This document shows, in pieces, positions 1 to 11,575 of a DNA stretch of 64,000 nucleotides. This DNA comes from Corynebacterium glyciniphilum AJ 3170 (lineage in GTDB: Bacteria > Actinomycetota > Actinomycetes > Mycobacteriales > Mycobacteriaceae). The translations under genes and the position numbers were made by a program. How positions within the stretch are numbered: the stretch's first letter is position 1; each line of letters opens with the position of its first letter. Below the pieces are notes generated by a model. It saw only the letters and a program-made list of their open reading frames with translations. It was not told the DNA's origin and did no database searches. Where the stretch lies: the NCBI RefSeq assembly GCF_007673095.1, contig NZ_VDYZ01000004.1:1-64000 (forward strand), read 5' to 3'.

Positions 1-1
1 T

Positions 2-193
2 GTGGCGACGAGGTACGTGGACCAGGGACTGTCGTTGACGTTGTTTTTCAAGGACTCGGTGACTACGCGTGACATCAACAAGGCGCAGATCTACGCCTGG
101 CGTAAGGGCATCAAGACGTTGTACTACATCCGGCTGCGTCAGACGGCCATGGCGGGTACTGAGGTCGAAGGCTGCGTGAGCTGCATGCTCTAG
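2..193 (+). CDS. nrdE: Ribonucleoside-diphosphate reductase subunit alpha, C-terminal end (partial)
   Basis: The 5' part lies outside the window; the first complete codon starts at base 2. The 63 visible residues are the conserved NrdE tail: a segment with [20 protein letters not shown] and YYIRLRQ, ending in CVSCML, whose C-x-x-C pair is the redox-active C-terminal thiol pair that reloads the active site from NrdH or thioredoxin. Class Ib reductases (NrdE with NrdF) make deoxyribonucleotides. The partner gene nrdF lies 1 kb downstream on the same strand, with ferritin in opposite orientation between them. The family assignment is secure; nothing can be said about the missing N-terminal part. 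Confidence 0.95.
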   Translation: MATRYVDQGLSLTLFFKDSVTTRDINKAQIYAWRKGIKTLYYIRLRQTAMAGTEVEGCVSCML

Positions 194-226
194 CCTCCAT
201 GGCCCGGGCGGTCATGCCGACCGGTG

Positions 227-285
227 TGACACGGACGCCCTGGGTCGGATCTGAACTTCAGATCCGACCCAGGGCGTCCGTGTCA
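227..285. terminator. Perfect 29-bp inverted repeat between convergent nrdE and ftn
   Basis: Bases 227-255 and 257-285 are perfect reverse complements separated by one base (256). The repeat lies between the nrdE stop (193) and the ftn stop (315), which face each other, so it would stop transcription from both sides. There is no T-tract, so an intrinsic bidirectional terminator is an inference from position and stem strength. Confidence 0.75.
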
Positions 286-314
286 GGTGGGCCAGCAGGT
301 GACGGGGGGAGAGA

Positions 315-812
315 CTACTCGCCGTCGCGACCGCCGAGCTTGGCGTCGATGCGCAGCAGCCCGGAGCCGTCGTTGCCGACCGTCTTGATCCAGTCGATGA
401 TGTCGTTGACGGAGGACTCTTCCTCGATCTGCTCAGCGAGGAAGAAGTTGATCAGCTGGCGGGAGTCGATGTCACCGGTCTCGTCCGCGGTGCGGGCGAG
501 GTTGCGGATCATCTCGGAGACCTTCTGCTCGTGGGCCAGAGCGGCCTCGAAGGCGTCCAGTGGGGTGGCGACCTTCAGGGACGGCAGCTCGATGTCGGTG
601 AGGTCGACGCGGGCCTCACGGTCGAGGAGGTGCTCGGCGAACTTGGCGGCGTGCTCACGCTCTTCGGCGGCCTGGGCGCGGAACCAGTCGCGCATGCCGA
701 GGAATGAGAGCCGGTCCATCTCGTAGGACAGCTGGGTGTAAATGAGGGCCGCCTGGTGTTCGGCGACGACCTGCTTGTTGACGGCTTCCTGGAACTTCTC
801 GTTGATGCTCAT
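315..812 (-). CDS. ftn: Ferritin, iron-storage protein
   Basis: This 165-aa protein has the normal length of bacterial non-haem ferritin. It stores Fe(III) in a 24-subunit cytoplasmic shell. Visible ferroxidase residues include Glu18, the E50-E51-R-E-H54 cluster and the later QIEEE segment. The start ATG (812) has no Shine-Dalgarno sequence, but a TAGCGT -10 candidate ends 7 bases upstream, so the mRNA is probably leaderless. A DtxR-like box lies further upstream at 850-868. In C. glutamicum ftn is activated by DtxR with iron; the box position here fits activation. The gene sits between nrdE and nrdF, whose product also needs a metal cofactor. Confidence 0.95.
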   Translation of the reverse strand: MSINEKFQEAVNKQVVAEHQAALIYTQLSYEMDRLSFLGMRDWFRAQAAEEREHAAKFAEHLLDREARVDLTDIELPSLKVATPLDAFEAALAHEQKVSEMIRNLARTADETGDIDSRQLINFFLAEQIEEESSVNDIIDWIKTVGNDGSGLLRIDAKLGGRDGE

Positions 813-819
813 GGCCGCA

Positions 820-825
820 ACGCTA
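820..825 (-). promoter_or_regulatory. -10 box of ftn (leaderless start)
   Basis: Read on the minus strand this is TAGCGT, followed by 7 bases and then the ftn ATG. The spacing puts transcription start at or next to the A of the start codon. Confidence 0.6.
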
Positions 826-826
826 C

Positions 827-874
827 TAATCGGTTTAACCTTTCTCTAGCCAGTTCAGGCTAACCAACCGATTA
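827..874. repeat. Inverted repeat TAATCGGTT / AACCGATTA upstream of ftn
   Basis: Bases 827-835 and 866-874 are perfect 9-bp reverse complements spaced by 30 bases. The right arm overlaps the end of the DtxR-like box. The repeat covers the promoter region of ftn and could be a second regulator site or part of an extended DtxR site. Confidence 0.45.
850..868 (-). promoter_or_regulatory. DtxR-like iron box upstream of ftn
   Basis: The plus-strand sequence CCAGTTCAGGCTAACCAAC matches the DtxR consensus TTAGGTTAGSCTAACCTAA at about 13 of 19 positions, with the core AGGCTAACC intact. Its centre is about 46 bases upstream of the inferred ftn transcription start. That location suits activation more than repression. 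Binding is inferred. Confidence 0.55.
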
Positions 875-1007
875 TATGTGCAGGTGAAAAGGCGTGTCTG
901 TCCTAATTATGCATTGCCTCCGCTATCCTTCCGGCAGATATATACCCGCAGGTGGCGGTAGTTGCGGTGGTGGAGTAGGCGGCGTGCTGTGTGTTCCGGA
1001 GCTGTAG

Positions 1008-2189
<1,182 letters not shown>

Positions 2190-2517
2190 GGTCGCTCTCG
2201 GGTCTCCGACATGCGACGATTCCTGCTGGCTGCTGGGCCTGTAGCCGTCGGGTCCGCCCCGCTCCCCGCCAGGGGAGCGGGGCGTCGGTGTACCGGGTGC
2301 CGGGGGAGTGGGCGCAGCGGCGCACCCCCGATCGCGTCAACAAGGGGGCGATGGGGGGGCTCCGGCTATTAAAGCCGGCTCCAACCGATTAGTATTGGTC
2401 CCAGTCTGCGCGGGTAGCCCCGTGACGGGTGACGTTCAACGCCACCGGGTGCCCGCTGTGCAGCTCATTCATTGGGTGCCGTCCCGACGAACGGCACCGC
2501 GTAGTCAGGAGGATTGA
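2190..2517. other. Intergenic region nrdF-ctaD
   Basis: The first part holds the nrdF terminator. The remaining 234 bases form the leader of ctaD and end in a strong ribosome site, AGGAGG at 2507-2512. I could not assign a clear promoter, and no small gene with a good ribosome site is visible. Confidence 0.5.
2256..2283 (+). terminator. Hairpin terminator after nrdF
   Basis: A perfect 12-bp stem, GCCCCGCTCCCC (2256-2267) with GGGGAGCGGGGC (2272-2283), closes a four-base loop. It lies 66 bases after the nrdF stop. No T-run follows. Confidence 0.7.
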
Positions 2518-4218
<1,701 letters not shown>

Positions 4219-4234
4219 AGGCACCCGCCTCATC

Positions 4235-4268
4235 ACAGCCGCACCCCAACTACGCGGGGTGCGGCTGT
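4235..4268 (+). terminator. Hairpin terminator after ctaD
   Basis: A 13-bp perfect stem, ACAGCCGCACCCC (4235-4247) and GGGGTGCGGCTGT (4256-4268), sits 17 bases after the ctaD stop and before serB. Confidence 0.8.
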
Positions 4269-4290
4269 TCTCGTCTGCGGCCGTCCATGA

Positions 4291-4296
4291 GACAAT
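4291..4296 (+). promoter_or_regulatory. Candidate -10 box of serB
   Basis: GACAAT ends 7 bases before the GTG at 4304. There is no ribosome site in front of that codon, so a leaderless start is plausible, although the first base departs from TAnnnT. Confidence 0.4.
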
Positions 4297-4303
4297 AAGC
4301 CCC

Positions 4304-5575
4304 GTGGACCAGCAGAATTCCTCCCGTCACCTCACCGTCAGCCTCGCCCCCGGACTTTCCCCCGGCGTCGTCACCGTCACCGGGCCCGACGCCCCCGGAG
4401 TGTCCGCGGATTTCTTCCGCATCCTCGCCGACCACGGGGTCCAGCTCCTGGACGTCGAACAGGCGAACTTCCGCGGCACGCTCAACCTCGCCGCCTACAT
4501 CGGAGTCGTCGCCGGCAGTACCGAGGCGATGCGCCAGGCACTGACCGATGAACTCACCGACCGCGACATGACCGTCACCCTCGATGTCGACGACGAACTC
4601 GAAGGAAGTCGCGCGCGCTCCACGCACGCCGTCATCGTCCTCGGGAACCCGGTCACCGCCGAGCACATCTCCGCCATCGGCCAGACGCTCGTGGACCACG
4701 GCGCGAACATCGACCGCATCCGTGGCATCGCCGACTACCCGGTCACCGGTCTCGAGCTCAAGGTCACCGCAGCGGATCCGGCCCCGGGTGGGAGCGCGAC
4801 CCTCCGCCAGGCACTCGCCTCCGTGTCCCACGCCACCGGCGTGGACATCGCCATCCAGCGCGCCGGCCTGACCCGTCGTGCGCCCCGCCTGATCTGTTTC
4901 GACGTCGACTCCACGCTGATCCAGCAGGAGGTCATCGAGATGCTGGCCGCCCACGCCGGTCGCGAGGCGGAGGTCGCTGAGGTCACGGAGCGTGCCATGC
5001 GTGGCGAACTCGACTTCTCCGAGTCACTCCACGAGCGGGTCAAGGCACTGAAAGGGCTGGACGCCTCCGTCATCGACGAAGTCTCCCGCATGGTCCAACT
5101 CACGCCGGGCGCCCGGACCACGATCCGCACGCTCAAGCGGCTGGGGTTCCGCACCGGGGCTGTCTCAGGTGGATTCGTGCAGGTGCTTGAACCGCTCGCG
5201 AGGGAACTCGGCCTGGACTTCTACCGTGCGAACACTCTCGAGATCAAGGACGGGAAGCTGACCGGCCGCGTCATCGGCCAGGTCATCGACCGTGACGTCA
5301 AGGCGGAGAGCCTCAAGGAGTTCGCCTGGTCCAACGGCATCGCACTGCACCAGACCGTCGCCGTGGGCGACGGCGCCAATGACATCGCCATGTTGTCCGT
5401 GGCAGGCCTGGGCATCGCCTTCAACGCCAAGCCGGCGCTGCGTGAGGTCGCCGATGCGACGGTCAACCATCCCTTCCTCGACGAAGTTCTCTTCATGCTC
5501 GGCATCGACCGGGAGGAGATCGACGCTGCGGACCTCGAGGACGGCAGCTACCGTCGCGTCCCGCTGGAGCGCTGA
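4304..5575 (+). CDS. serB: Phosphoserine phosphatase SerB (ACT-HAD)
   Basis: The 423-aa protein performs the last step of L-serine synthesis, hydrolysing O-phosphoserine. The N-terminal half (about residues 8-175) looks like two ACT-type regulatory units. The HAD phosphatase domain follows, with DVDST at 200-204 (Asp200 nucleophile, Asp202 general acid), the VSGGF motif and GDGAND around Asp356. The frame is open back to a GTG at 4259, but that codon lies inside the ctaD terminator stem. I therefore take GTG 4304, which directly follows a -10-like box. The next gene starts on the base after the stop codon, so the two are probably co-translated. Confidence 0.93.
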   Translation: MDQQNSSRHLTVSLAPGLSPGVVTVTGPDAPGVSADFFRILADHGVQLLDVEQANFRGTLNLAAYIGVVAGSTEAMRQALTDELTDRDMTVTLDVDDELEGSRARSTHAVIVLGNPVTAEHISAIGQTLVDHGANIDRIRGIADYPVTGLELKVTAADPAPGGSATLRQALASVSHATGVDIAIQRAGLTRRAPRLICFDVDSTLIQQEVIEMLAAHAGREAEVAEVTERAMRGELDFSESLHERVKALKGLDASVIDEVSRMVQLTPGARTTIRTLKRLGFRTGAVSGGFVQVLEPLARELGLDFYRANTLEIKDGKLTGRVIGQVIDRDVKAESLKEFAWSNGIALHQTVAVGDGANDIAMLSVAGLGIAFNAKPALREVADATVNHPFLDEVLFMLGIDREEIDAADLEDGSYRRVPLER

Positions 5576-6376
5576 ATGTCCTTCGAACGTGCCCATGACC
5601 GCCTGAGGACGGTCCTGGGGGAGCGGGACGGGGAAGACCCGGACGACCCGATGAGCGTCCAGGCGATGCCGTTGGTCATGAACCTTCCGCATGACCCCCG
5701 CCCTCTGCGACGCGATGTACTGGAGGCCGCTGCAGTGGCCTGTGTGTCGCTGTGCCTGGACGAGCGTGCGGGAGCCGACCTGGGCACTGACGCTGCCGCA
5801 GGGCCGTCTCAGGAGGCTGCGCCGGAGGATGCCGCTGTCACCAGAGCGTTGGTGCGGTGGTACGGCGCCCGGATCCGGAAGATCGCACGCCGGGCCAGGA
5901 ACAAGAAGTGGCGGGACGTTCAGTCACTGCCCGGGGTGACGGCCACGGTCGGCACAGCGTCGGTACGTGCCTTCGCCCCGTGCCCGGTGGCACTCACCCC
6001 GGCTGCCGTCAACCGCCTGCAGATCGAGGGGACCGATCTTCCGCTTCCGGACGATGCCGAGGGTGTGACCGCAGGTGACGCGCATCCGGTGATCTACGTG
6101 GATGCGTCCCTGGGAATGAGTGTGGGCAAGGCCGCGGCCCAGGTCGCCCACGGTTCGATGCTGCTTGCCGCAGCCATGGACCGGGACCGCGCCCGTGACT
6201 GGCGCGCCGACGGTTTTCCACTGCACGTCTGTGAGGTCGACGCCCGGCGCTTCGCGGACCGTCGCGCCGCCGCCGAGGCGCAGGAACACCGGGGCAGCGC
6301 GGCCGTCGTGCGCGACGCAGGCTATACCGAGGTGGCCCCGGGCTCCGTCACCGTGGTGGCACTGGACCGTGGCTGA
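5576..6376 (+). CDS. Peptidyl-tRNA hydrolase Pth2-like domain protein with N-terminal extension
   Basis: The 266-aa protein begins immediately after the serB stop. Residues from about 170 onward resemble the Pth2 fold: a beta-strand IYVDAS, then a GKAAAQVAHGSM helix in which the Lys and Gln-Val-Ala-His positions match the Pth2 core motif, and a closing segment GSVTVVALD. Pth2 enzymes release peptides from peptidyl-tRNA. The first 165 residues, with a basic stretch ARIRKIARRARNKKWRD, resemble nothing I can name. The gene pairs with serB in corynebacteria in my recollection, but a link to serine synthesis is unproven. Enzyme activity is inferred from the short motif only. Confidence 0.7.
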   Translation: MSFERAHDRLRTVLGERDGEDPDDPMSVQAMPLVMNLPHDPRPLRRDVLEAAAVACVSLCLDERAGADLGTDAAAGPSQEAAPEDAAVTRALVRWYGARIRKIARRARNKKWRDVQSLPGVTATVGTASVRAFAPCPVALTPAAVNRLQIEGTDLPLPDDAEGVTAGDAHPVIYVDASLGMSVGKAAAQVAHGSMLLAAAMDRDRARDWRADGFPLHVCEVDARRFADRRAAAEAQEHRGSAAVVRDAGYTEVAPGSVTVVALDRG

Positions 6377-6412
6377 GCGGGACCGGGGTGCGTACAGGGC
6401 TCAGTACCGGGC

Positions 6413-7984
6413 TCAGAGGAGCGAACGGCGCAGGATCTTACCGGTCGCCGACTTCGGGATCTCCTGGATGAACTCGAGGGCCCGGACCTTCTTGTAGGGC
6501 TCGACATTGTCGGCGACGAAGGCGATCAGTGTGTCCCCGAGGTCGCCCCCGGCGGCGTCCTTGTCACGGGCGACGATGTACGCCTTGGGGATCTCCTCCC
6601 CGTCGTCATTGGTGACCCCGACGACGGCAGCGTCGGCGACAGCGTCGTGCGTGAGCAGCAGCGCCTCGAGCTCCGCCGGTGGAACCTGGTAACCCTTGTA
6701 CTTGATCAGTTCCTTGAGCCGGTCGACGATGAAGACCTCGCCGACGGATCCCTGACGCGCGAGATCACCGGTACGCAACCAGCCGTCACCGGGCAGAGCC
6801 TCCGCGGTGGCCTCCGGGTTGTTGAGGTACCCGTCCATGACCTGAGGGCCACGGACCCAGAGTTCACCGGCATTACTCAGCACCCCGGCCTCGGTCGGGA
6901 CGGGGATCTCGTCGCCGGAGTCCGGGTCGACCAGCTTGTGCTCGGTATTGGCCACCGGTCGACCGACGGACCCGCGGGAGAGACTCCTGTCGAGGTTCAC
7001 ATGGGTCACGGGGCTGCTCTCCGTGAGACCGTAGCCCTGGTAGACGTCGATGCCGAGACGCTTCTCCACGGCGGTGGCGAGCTCCTCGTCCAGGCTGGCG
7101 GCGCCCGACAGCACCCCCCGGAGTGCCGAGAGGTCGTAGTTGTCGACCTCCGGGTGCTTGGCCAGTGCCAGTGCGACCGGAGGTGCGATGAACGTGAACG
7201 TCACCCCGTGCTTCTGGTGGTTACGCAGGAAGGTGTTCAGTTCGAAGCGGGGGACGGTGAGCAGCTGCGCCCGCAACCGCACCACCAGGTTGGCAAGGGT
7301 GGAGAGACCGTAGATGTGGAAGAAAGGCAGTACGCCGAAGACCACGTCATCCCGTGTGACCGGCCCCGAGCTCTCGACCTGGGCCATGTTCGCCACCAGG
7401 TTGCGGTGGGTCAGCCGTACCCCCTTGGGCAGGCCGGTGGTGCCCGAGGAATAGGGCAGCGCGGCGAGCTGCGTCGACGGATCGAAGGAGACGGTCGGGG
7501 GCGTGTTGCGCTCCGCGAGCATCTGGTTGAGGCCACGGGAGGTGTCGAGGCGGATCAACCGGTCGGTGGGCAACCCGGCGAGTTCGGCGGCCTCCTCGCC
7601 GCCGTCGCCCAGTCCGGCGAGGGTCAGCAGCATCACGGCGTGGGAGTCGCGCAGCTGTTCAGCGACCGTGGACGGTGTGGCCAGCAGCGGCACGGGAGTC
7701 AACACGGCGCCCAGACGCCACACCGCGTGCGCGGCGACGATGAACTCCACGGAGTTCGGGCAGTGCAGCGCCACGACATCGTTCTTCGCGACGCCGTGGC
7801 GGGAGAGCCAGCCGGCGACGGAATCGACGTGGCTGCGCAGCGTGGCGTACGACGTCTCGGTGCCCCCGGCGAGGTCCACGACGGCGACGCGGTCCTCGTC
7901 CTCGGGGGACAGGTCGCCGTAGAGGTACTCGTGGAGTCCGACATCGGGGATGGTGACATCGGGACGGTCACTCGTGACGGGCAT
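6413..7984 (-). CDS. AMP-forming acyl-CoA synthetase / 4-coumarate-CoA ligase-like
   Basis: The 523-aa protein is of the ANL adenylating family and joins a carboxylic acid to CoA through an acyl-AMP. Motifs in order: the phosphate loop SSGTTGLPKGV, YQGYGLTES, LRTGDLA hinge, KGYQVPPAELE, and the C-terminal PKSATGKILRR with the catalytic lysine. The substrate cannot be read off: medium or long fatty acids and aromatic acids are both possible. The frame extends upstream to 8047, but the ATG at 7984 has AGGAGG six bases before it. It stands alone, minus strand, with its stop 36 bases from the stop of the convergent Pth2-like gene. Confidence 0.88.
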   Translation of the reverse strand: MPVTSDRPDVTIPDVGLHEYLYGDLSPEDEDRVAVVDLAGGTETSYATLRSHVDSVAGWLSRHGVAKNDVVALHCPNSVEFIVAAHAVWRLGAVLTPVPLLATPSTVAEQLRDSHAVMLLTLAGLGDGGEEAAELAGLPTDRLIRLDTSRGLNQMLAERNTPPTVSFDPSTQLAALPYSSGTTGLPKGVRLTHRNLVANMAQVESSGPVTRDDVVFGVLPFFHIYGLSTLANLVVRLRAQLLTVPRFELNTFLRNHQKHGVTFTFIAPPVALALAKHPEVDNYDLSALRGVLSGAASLDEELATAVEKRLGIDVYQGYGLTESSPVTHVNLDRSLSRGSVGRPVANTEHKLVDPDSGDEIPVPTEAGVLSNAGELWVRGPQVMDGYLNNPEATAEALPGDGWLRTGDLARQGSVGEVFIVDRLKELIKYKGYQVPPAELEALLLTHDAVADAAVVGVTNDDGEEIPKAYIVARDKDAAGGDLGDTLIAFVADNVEPYKKVRALEFIQEIPKSATGKILRRSLL

Positions 7985-8130
7985 GTGTGTCCTCCTGCGC
8001 AAAAAAGTTCGGGGTCGTCGTGTCCCGGTAGATGTGTTCGCGGCCAATCCTACCCGTCAGGGGCCGTGACCCCGCCCACAATCCCCCGCGCGGCCACACC
8101 CGTCCCTACCGCGACCAGGAGAGCGTCAGT

Positions 8131-10200
8131 TCAGCCGGCGCGTAGACGACGCAACGCGCCTCGGGCGGTGTCCCCGTCGACCGTCTGCCAGAATTCCGGC
8201 ATCGACGCGCGGAGGAAAGCACCGTACCGCTTCGTCACCAGGCGTTGGTCGAGGACCGCGACGACGCCGCGGTCGTCCGCGGCGCGCAGGAGCCGCCCCG
8301 CCCCCTGCGCCATCAGCAGGGCCGAGTGCGTCGCGGCGATCTCCATGAACCCGCTGCGCCCGGCGGAGTCCACGGCCTCCTTGCGCGCCTGCGACAACGG
8401 GTCGTCGGGCCGTGGGAACGGTATCCGGTCGATGACGACCAGTGACAGCGACGGTCCGGGGACGTCCACCCCCTGCCACAGGCTCAACGTCCCGAACAGG
8501 CAGGTCTCCGGTTCTTTCCGGAACCGGTCGATCAGTGCACCGAGGGAGTCGTCTCCCTGGCAGAGAATCTCGTAGGGGACCAGGGTGCGCAGTTCCGTGG
8601 CCGCGTTCTCCGCCGCCCGACGGGAGGAGAAGAGGCCGAGGGTCCTGCCGCCTGCGGCAGAGACGAGTTGGGCGAGTTCGTCGATGGACTCCGGCGACGC
8701 CCCCTCCCGCCCCGGCGGCGGAAGGTGGCGGGCCGTGTAGAGGATGCCGTGGGTGGAGGGCTCGAACGGGGTGCCCACATCGAGGGTGGTGCAGGCGGAT
8801 GCAGCCAGACCCCAGGTGGCCAGCATGGAGGTGAACCGCCCGCCCAGCGCCAGGGTCGCGGAGGTGAGCACCACGGTCTGGTCGGCGAACAACCGGCCGC
8901 GGAGCAGGTCGGACACGCTCAACGGGGCGACGTAGACACTGCGACGGTTGCGGTCACCGGACAACCACACGACGTCCTCGCCGAGGAGTGAGTCTGACGG
9001 CTCTGACGGTTCCCCGCCTCCTGCGGCTTCCGCGGTGGCTTCCGCCGGCGAGGCCTCGAGAATGCGCACCACGGTGTCGTGCATCTCCTCGCAGGCGGAG
9101 AGACAGGAGAAGATCTCAGCGGTCTTCTCCGGGTCGTTGTCGGCACCACTTCCGGAGCCGCCCGGCGCGGCGCCGGTACCACCGCTGCCGTGCAGTCTGC
9201 TCCGTGTCTTCCACAGCGCGTCGCGGAGCGCATGCAGGGGTTCGACGAGGGTGACCGGGACGCTGGTCCAACGCCCGTCGGGGGCGGTGTGTGCGGTGAC
9301 CGCCGCCTCGATCTCGGCGGTCCAGGTGTCACCCGCGCTGAGCAGTTCGGAGGCGCAGTCGTCGGGGCCGACCTTCTCGCACCGGCGCGCGAGAATGGCG
9401 ACTGCGGCCCCGGAGAGTTCCTCGGTGGCGACGGAGGTGATGCGCCCCTCCAGTTCGTGGGCCTCGTCGATGATCACCGTGTCGTGGTTGGGCAGCACGG
9501 ACTGTTCCGACAGGGCGTCGATGGCCAGGAGTGCGTGGTTGGTCACCACGATGTCGGACTGTGCGGCCTTCTCCTTGGCGGCTTCGGCGAAGCACTGGTC
9601 GCCGAAGGGACACCGGGTGGCACCCACACATTCCCGACTGGTCACGCTGACCTGGCGCCAGGCGCGGTCGGAGACCCCGCGGGGCAGGGTGTCGCGGTCG
9701 CCGTCCTCGGTCTCCTGTGCCCAGTCGTGCAGACGGGCGACCTGTGCGCCGGTGGCGCTGACCTCTGCTTCGTCCAGGAGCGATTCGGCACCGCCCTCGG
9801 TTCCGGTGTCGCCTGTTCCCCCGGTACCGCCGATGCGGTTCAGGCACAGGTAGTTGTTGCGGCCCTTGAGGATCGCGAACGTGGGACGGCGTCCCAGGTC
9901 CTCCTTCAGTGCCTCGGTGACCCGCGGAAGATCCCGGTCGATGAGCTGACGTTGCAGGGCGATGGTGGCCGTGGACACCACCACCCGTTCACCGGCCCCC
10001 ACCGCGTGCTCGAGGGAGGGGACGAGGTAGGCCAGGGACTTCCCCGTCCCCGTGCCCGCCTGGACCGCCAGGTGCCGCCGGGTGGAGATCGCCGTGGACA
10101 CCGCTGCCGCCATTCGCCGTTGTCCGTCCCGACGGGAGCCGCCGAGTGCAGCGACGGCGTCGTCGAGCAGCTGCCGGGTGTGCTCCTGCTGGTCGTTCAC
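8131..10200 (-). CDS. dinG: DinG/XPD-family ATP-dependent DNA helicase
   Basis: The 689-aa superfamily 2 helicase has Walker A AGTGTGKSLAYL near residue 45, the DEAH box VIIDEAHEL, and four cysteines of the iron-sulphur domain: one in NNYLCLNR, then C-x6-C-x5-C in ECVGATRCPFGDQCF. The C-terminal motif QGAGRLLRA is motif VI. Relatives unwind forked DNA, R-loops and DNA-RNA hybrids. I take the GTG at 10200 because it overlaps the pncB stop (GTGA), indicating translational coupling; a start at 10260 would overlap pncB by 64 bases. A Gly/Ala/Ser-rich insert (GSGGTGAAPGGSGSG) interrupts the middle. Confidence 0.9.
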   Translation of the reverse strand: MNDQQEHTRQLLDDAVAALGGSRRDGQRRMAAAVSTAISTRRHLAVQAGTGTGKSLAYLVPSLEHAVGAGERVVVSTATIALQRQLIDRDLPRVTEALKEDLGRRPTFAILKGRNNYLCLNRIGGTGGTGDTGTEGGAESLLDEAEVSATGAQVARLHDWAQETEDGDRDTLPRGVSDRAWRQVSVTSRECVGATRCPFGDQCFAEAAKEKAAQSDIVVTNHALLAIDALSEQSVLPNHDTVIIDEAHELEGRITSVATEELSGAAVAILARRCEKVGPDDCASELLSAGDTWTAEIEAAVTAHTAPDGRWTSVPVTLVEPLHALRDALWKTRSRLHGSGGTGAAPGGSGSGADNDPEKTAEIFSCLSACEEMHDTVVRILEASPAEATAEAAGGGEPSEPSDSLLGEDVVWLSGDRNRRSVYVAPLSVSDLLRGRLFADQTVVLTSATLALGGRFTSMLATWGLAASACTTLDVGTPFEPSTHGILYTARHLPPPGREGASPESIDELAQLVSAAGGRTLGLFSSRRAAENAATELRTLVPYEILCQGDDSLGALIDRFRKEPETCLFGTLSLWQGVDVPGPSLSLVVIDRIPFPRPDDPLSQARKEAVDSAGRSGFMEIAATHSALLMAQGAGRLLRAADDRGVVAVLDQRLVTKRYGAFLRASMPEFWQTVDGDTARGALRRLRAG

Positions 10201-11543
10201 AGGCCGGCGAAACGGACGCTGAGGGCGGGCTCGTCGCGGGAGAGGGCCAGACCCTCCCACGGCAGGGACACGAGCTGGCGTGCGAGATGGTCGCGGGACT
10301 CGTCGAGGGTCGGCAGGTCGTCGACCGTCTCGCCGTTCCGGACCAGCGGCACCGTGAGCTGTACGGGGTGCAGGATGCCCAGTTCCGGCATGTCGGAGTC
10401 GAAGGGGTAGACGACTTCCTCGACGGCGGTGCCGGTGTCCCGGCAGGCCCGTAGCGCGCGTTTGGCGCCACCGTGGCTGGCCTTGTGGCTGCTGCGCTTG
10501 GCCACCGGGTGGCCGTCGACTGACGTCAGCTTGTACACCAGGCCTGCTGTGGGCGCGCCTGAGCCGGTCACCACGGACGTTCCGGCGCCGTAGATGTCCA
10601 CCGGTTCGCTGCGGAGGGCGGCGATCGCGAACTCATTGAGGTCCGAGGAGACCACGATGCGTGTGTCGTAGGCGCCGAGTTCATCCAGCTGGTTGCGTAC
10701 CTGGCGGGCCAGGACGCCGAGGTCGCCGGAGTCGATGCGCACCGCACCCAGTGCGGTGCCGGCGACCTCCACGGCGTGACGCACCCCCTGGGTGATGTCG
10801 TAGGTGTCGACCAGCAGCGTGGTGCCGGGCCCCTGGGCGTCGATCTGGGACCGGAAGGCGGCCTTCTCGTCCGGCCTGCCGTCCTTGTCCACGTGCAGCA
10901 ACGTCCAGGCGTGGGCACTGGTCCCCCCGGCGGGCAGGCCGTAGCGGGACGCGGCCTCGAGATTCGAGGTGGAGTGGAATCCGGCGAGGTAGGCGGCGCG
11001 CGCCGCGGACACCGCAGACTGCTCGTGGGTGCGCCGGGAGCCCATCTCGATGATGGGGCGTCCTTCTGCGGCGGTCACCATCCGGGCTGCGGCGGAGGCG
11101 ACCGCGGAGTCATGGTTGAGGATGGACAGGATCACGGTCTCCAGGATCACGGTTTCGGCGAAGGTGCCGCGCACGGTGAGGACCGGGGAGTTCGGGAAGT
11201 AGAGTTCGCCCTCCCGGTAGCCGTCGATGTGTCCGGAGAAGCGGAAGTTCCGCAGGTACTCCCGCGTCCTGTCGTCCAGGAAATCCAGGCCTGCGAGCTG
11301 GTCGTCGGTGAAGCGGAAGTCGCGTACCGCCTCCAGCACACGTGCTGTGCCGGCGACGACGCCGTAGCGGCGTTCATTGGGGAGCCGGCGCGTGAAGACC
11401 TCGAAACTGCACTGGCGGTCGGCGGAACCGTCACGCAGCGCGGCCTGCAGCATCGTCAGTTCGTACATGTCGGTCAGCAGCGCTGTCGACGGGGCAGGGG
11501 TCGGGGCAGGGGTCTCGGCGTGCTCGTTGGTGTGCTCGGTCAC
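10197..11543 (-). CDS. pncB: Nicotinate phosphoribosyltransferase
   Basis: The 448-aa enzyme makes nicotinate mononucleotide from nicotinate, PRPP and ATP in the NAD salvage pathway. Recognisable segments are [13 protein letters not shown] near the N-terminus, GSRRTHE, the substrate-site region [28 protein letters not shown] and SSDLNE. The first 20 residues are Pro/Thr-rich and probably disordered. The GTG start at 11543 has no ribosome site, but TAGAAT ends 8 bases before it, so the transcript is probably leaderless. The dinG GTG overlaps the stop codon. The gene is divergent from clpS across 32 bases. Confidence 0.95.
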   Translation of the reverse strand: MTEHTNEHAETPAPTPAPSTALLTDMYELTMLQAALRDGSADRQCSFEVFTRRLPNERRYGVVAGTARVLEAVRDFRFTDDQLAGLDFLDDRTREYLRNFRFSGHIDGYREGELYFPNSPVLTVRGTFAETVILETVILSILNHDSAVASAAARMVTAAEGRPIIEMGSRRTHEQSAVSAARAAYLAGFHSTSNLEAASRYGLPAGGTSAHAWTLLHVDKDGRPDEKAAFRSQIDAQGPGTTLLVDTYDITQGVRHAVEVAGTALGAVRIDSGDLGVLARQVRNQLDELGAYDTRIVVSSDLNEFAIAALRSEPVDIYGAGTSVVTGSGAPTAGLVYKLTSVDGHPVAKRSSHKASHGGAKRALRACRDTGTAVEEVVYPFDSDMPELGILHPVQLTVPLVRNGETVDDLPTLDESRDHLARQLVSLPWEGLALSRDEPALSVRFAGL

Positions 11544-11551
11544 GGTCGACC

Positions 11552-11557
11552 ATTCTA
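11552..11557 (-). promoter_or_regulatory. -10 box of pncB (leaderless)
   Basis: TAGAAT on the minus strand, 8 bases before the pncB GTG. It lies back to back with the clpS -10 box, only 5 bases apart. Confidence 0.65.
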
Positions 11558-11562
11558 GTCGG

Positions 11563-11568
11563 TAGTCT
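11563..11568 (+). promoter_or_regulatory. -10 box of clpS (leaderless)
   Basis: TAGTCT on the plus strand, 7 bases before the clpS ATG, with no ribosome site between. Confidence 0.6.
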
Positions 11569-11575
11569 GGACACC

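Noticed and set aside
936-944. ATATATA patch between ftn and nrdF as a possible NrdR box
   Set aside because: Only the AT core resembles the NrdR box; flanks do not match and no second box at the usual spacing is seen.
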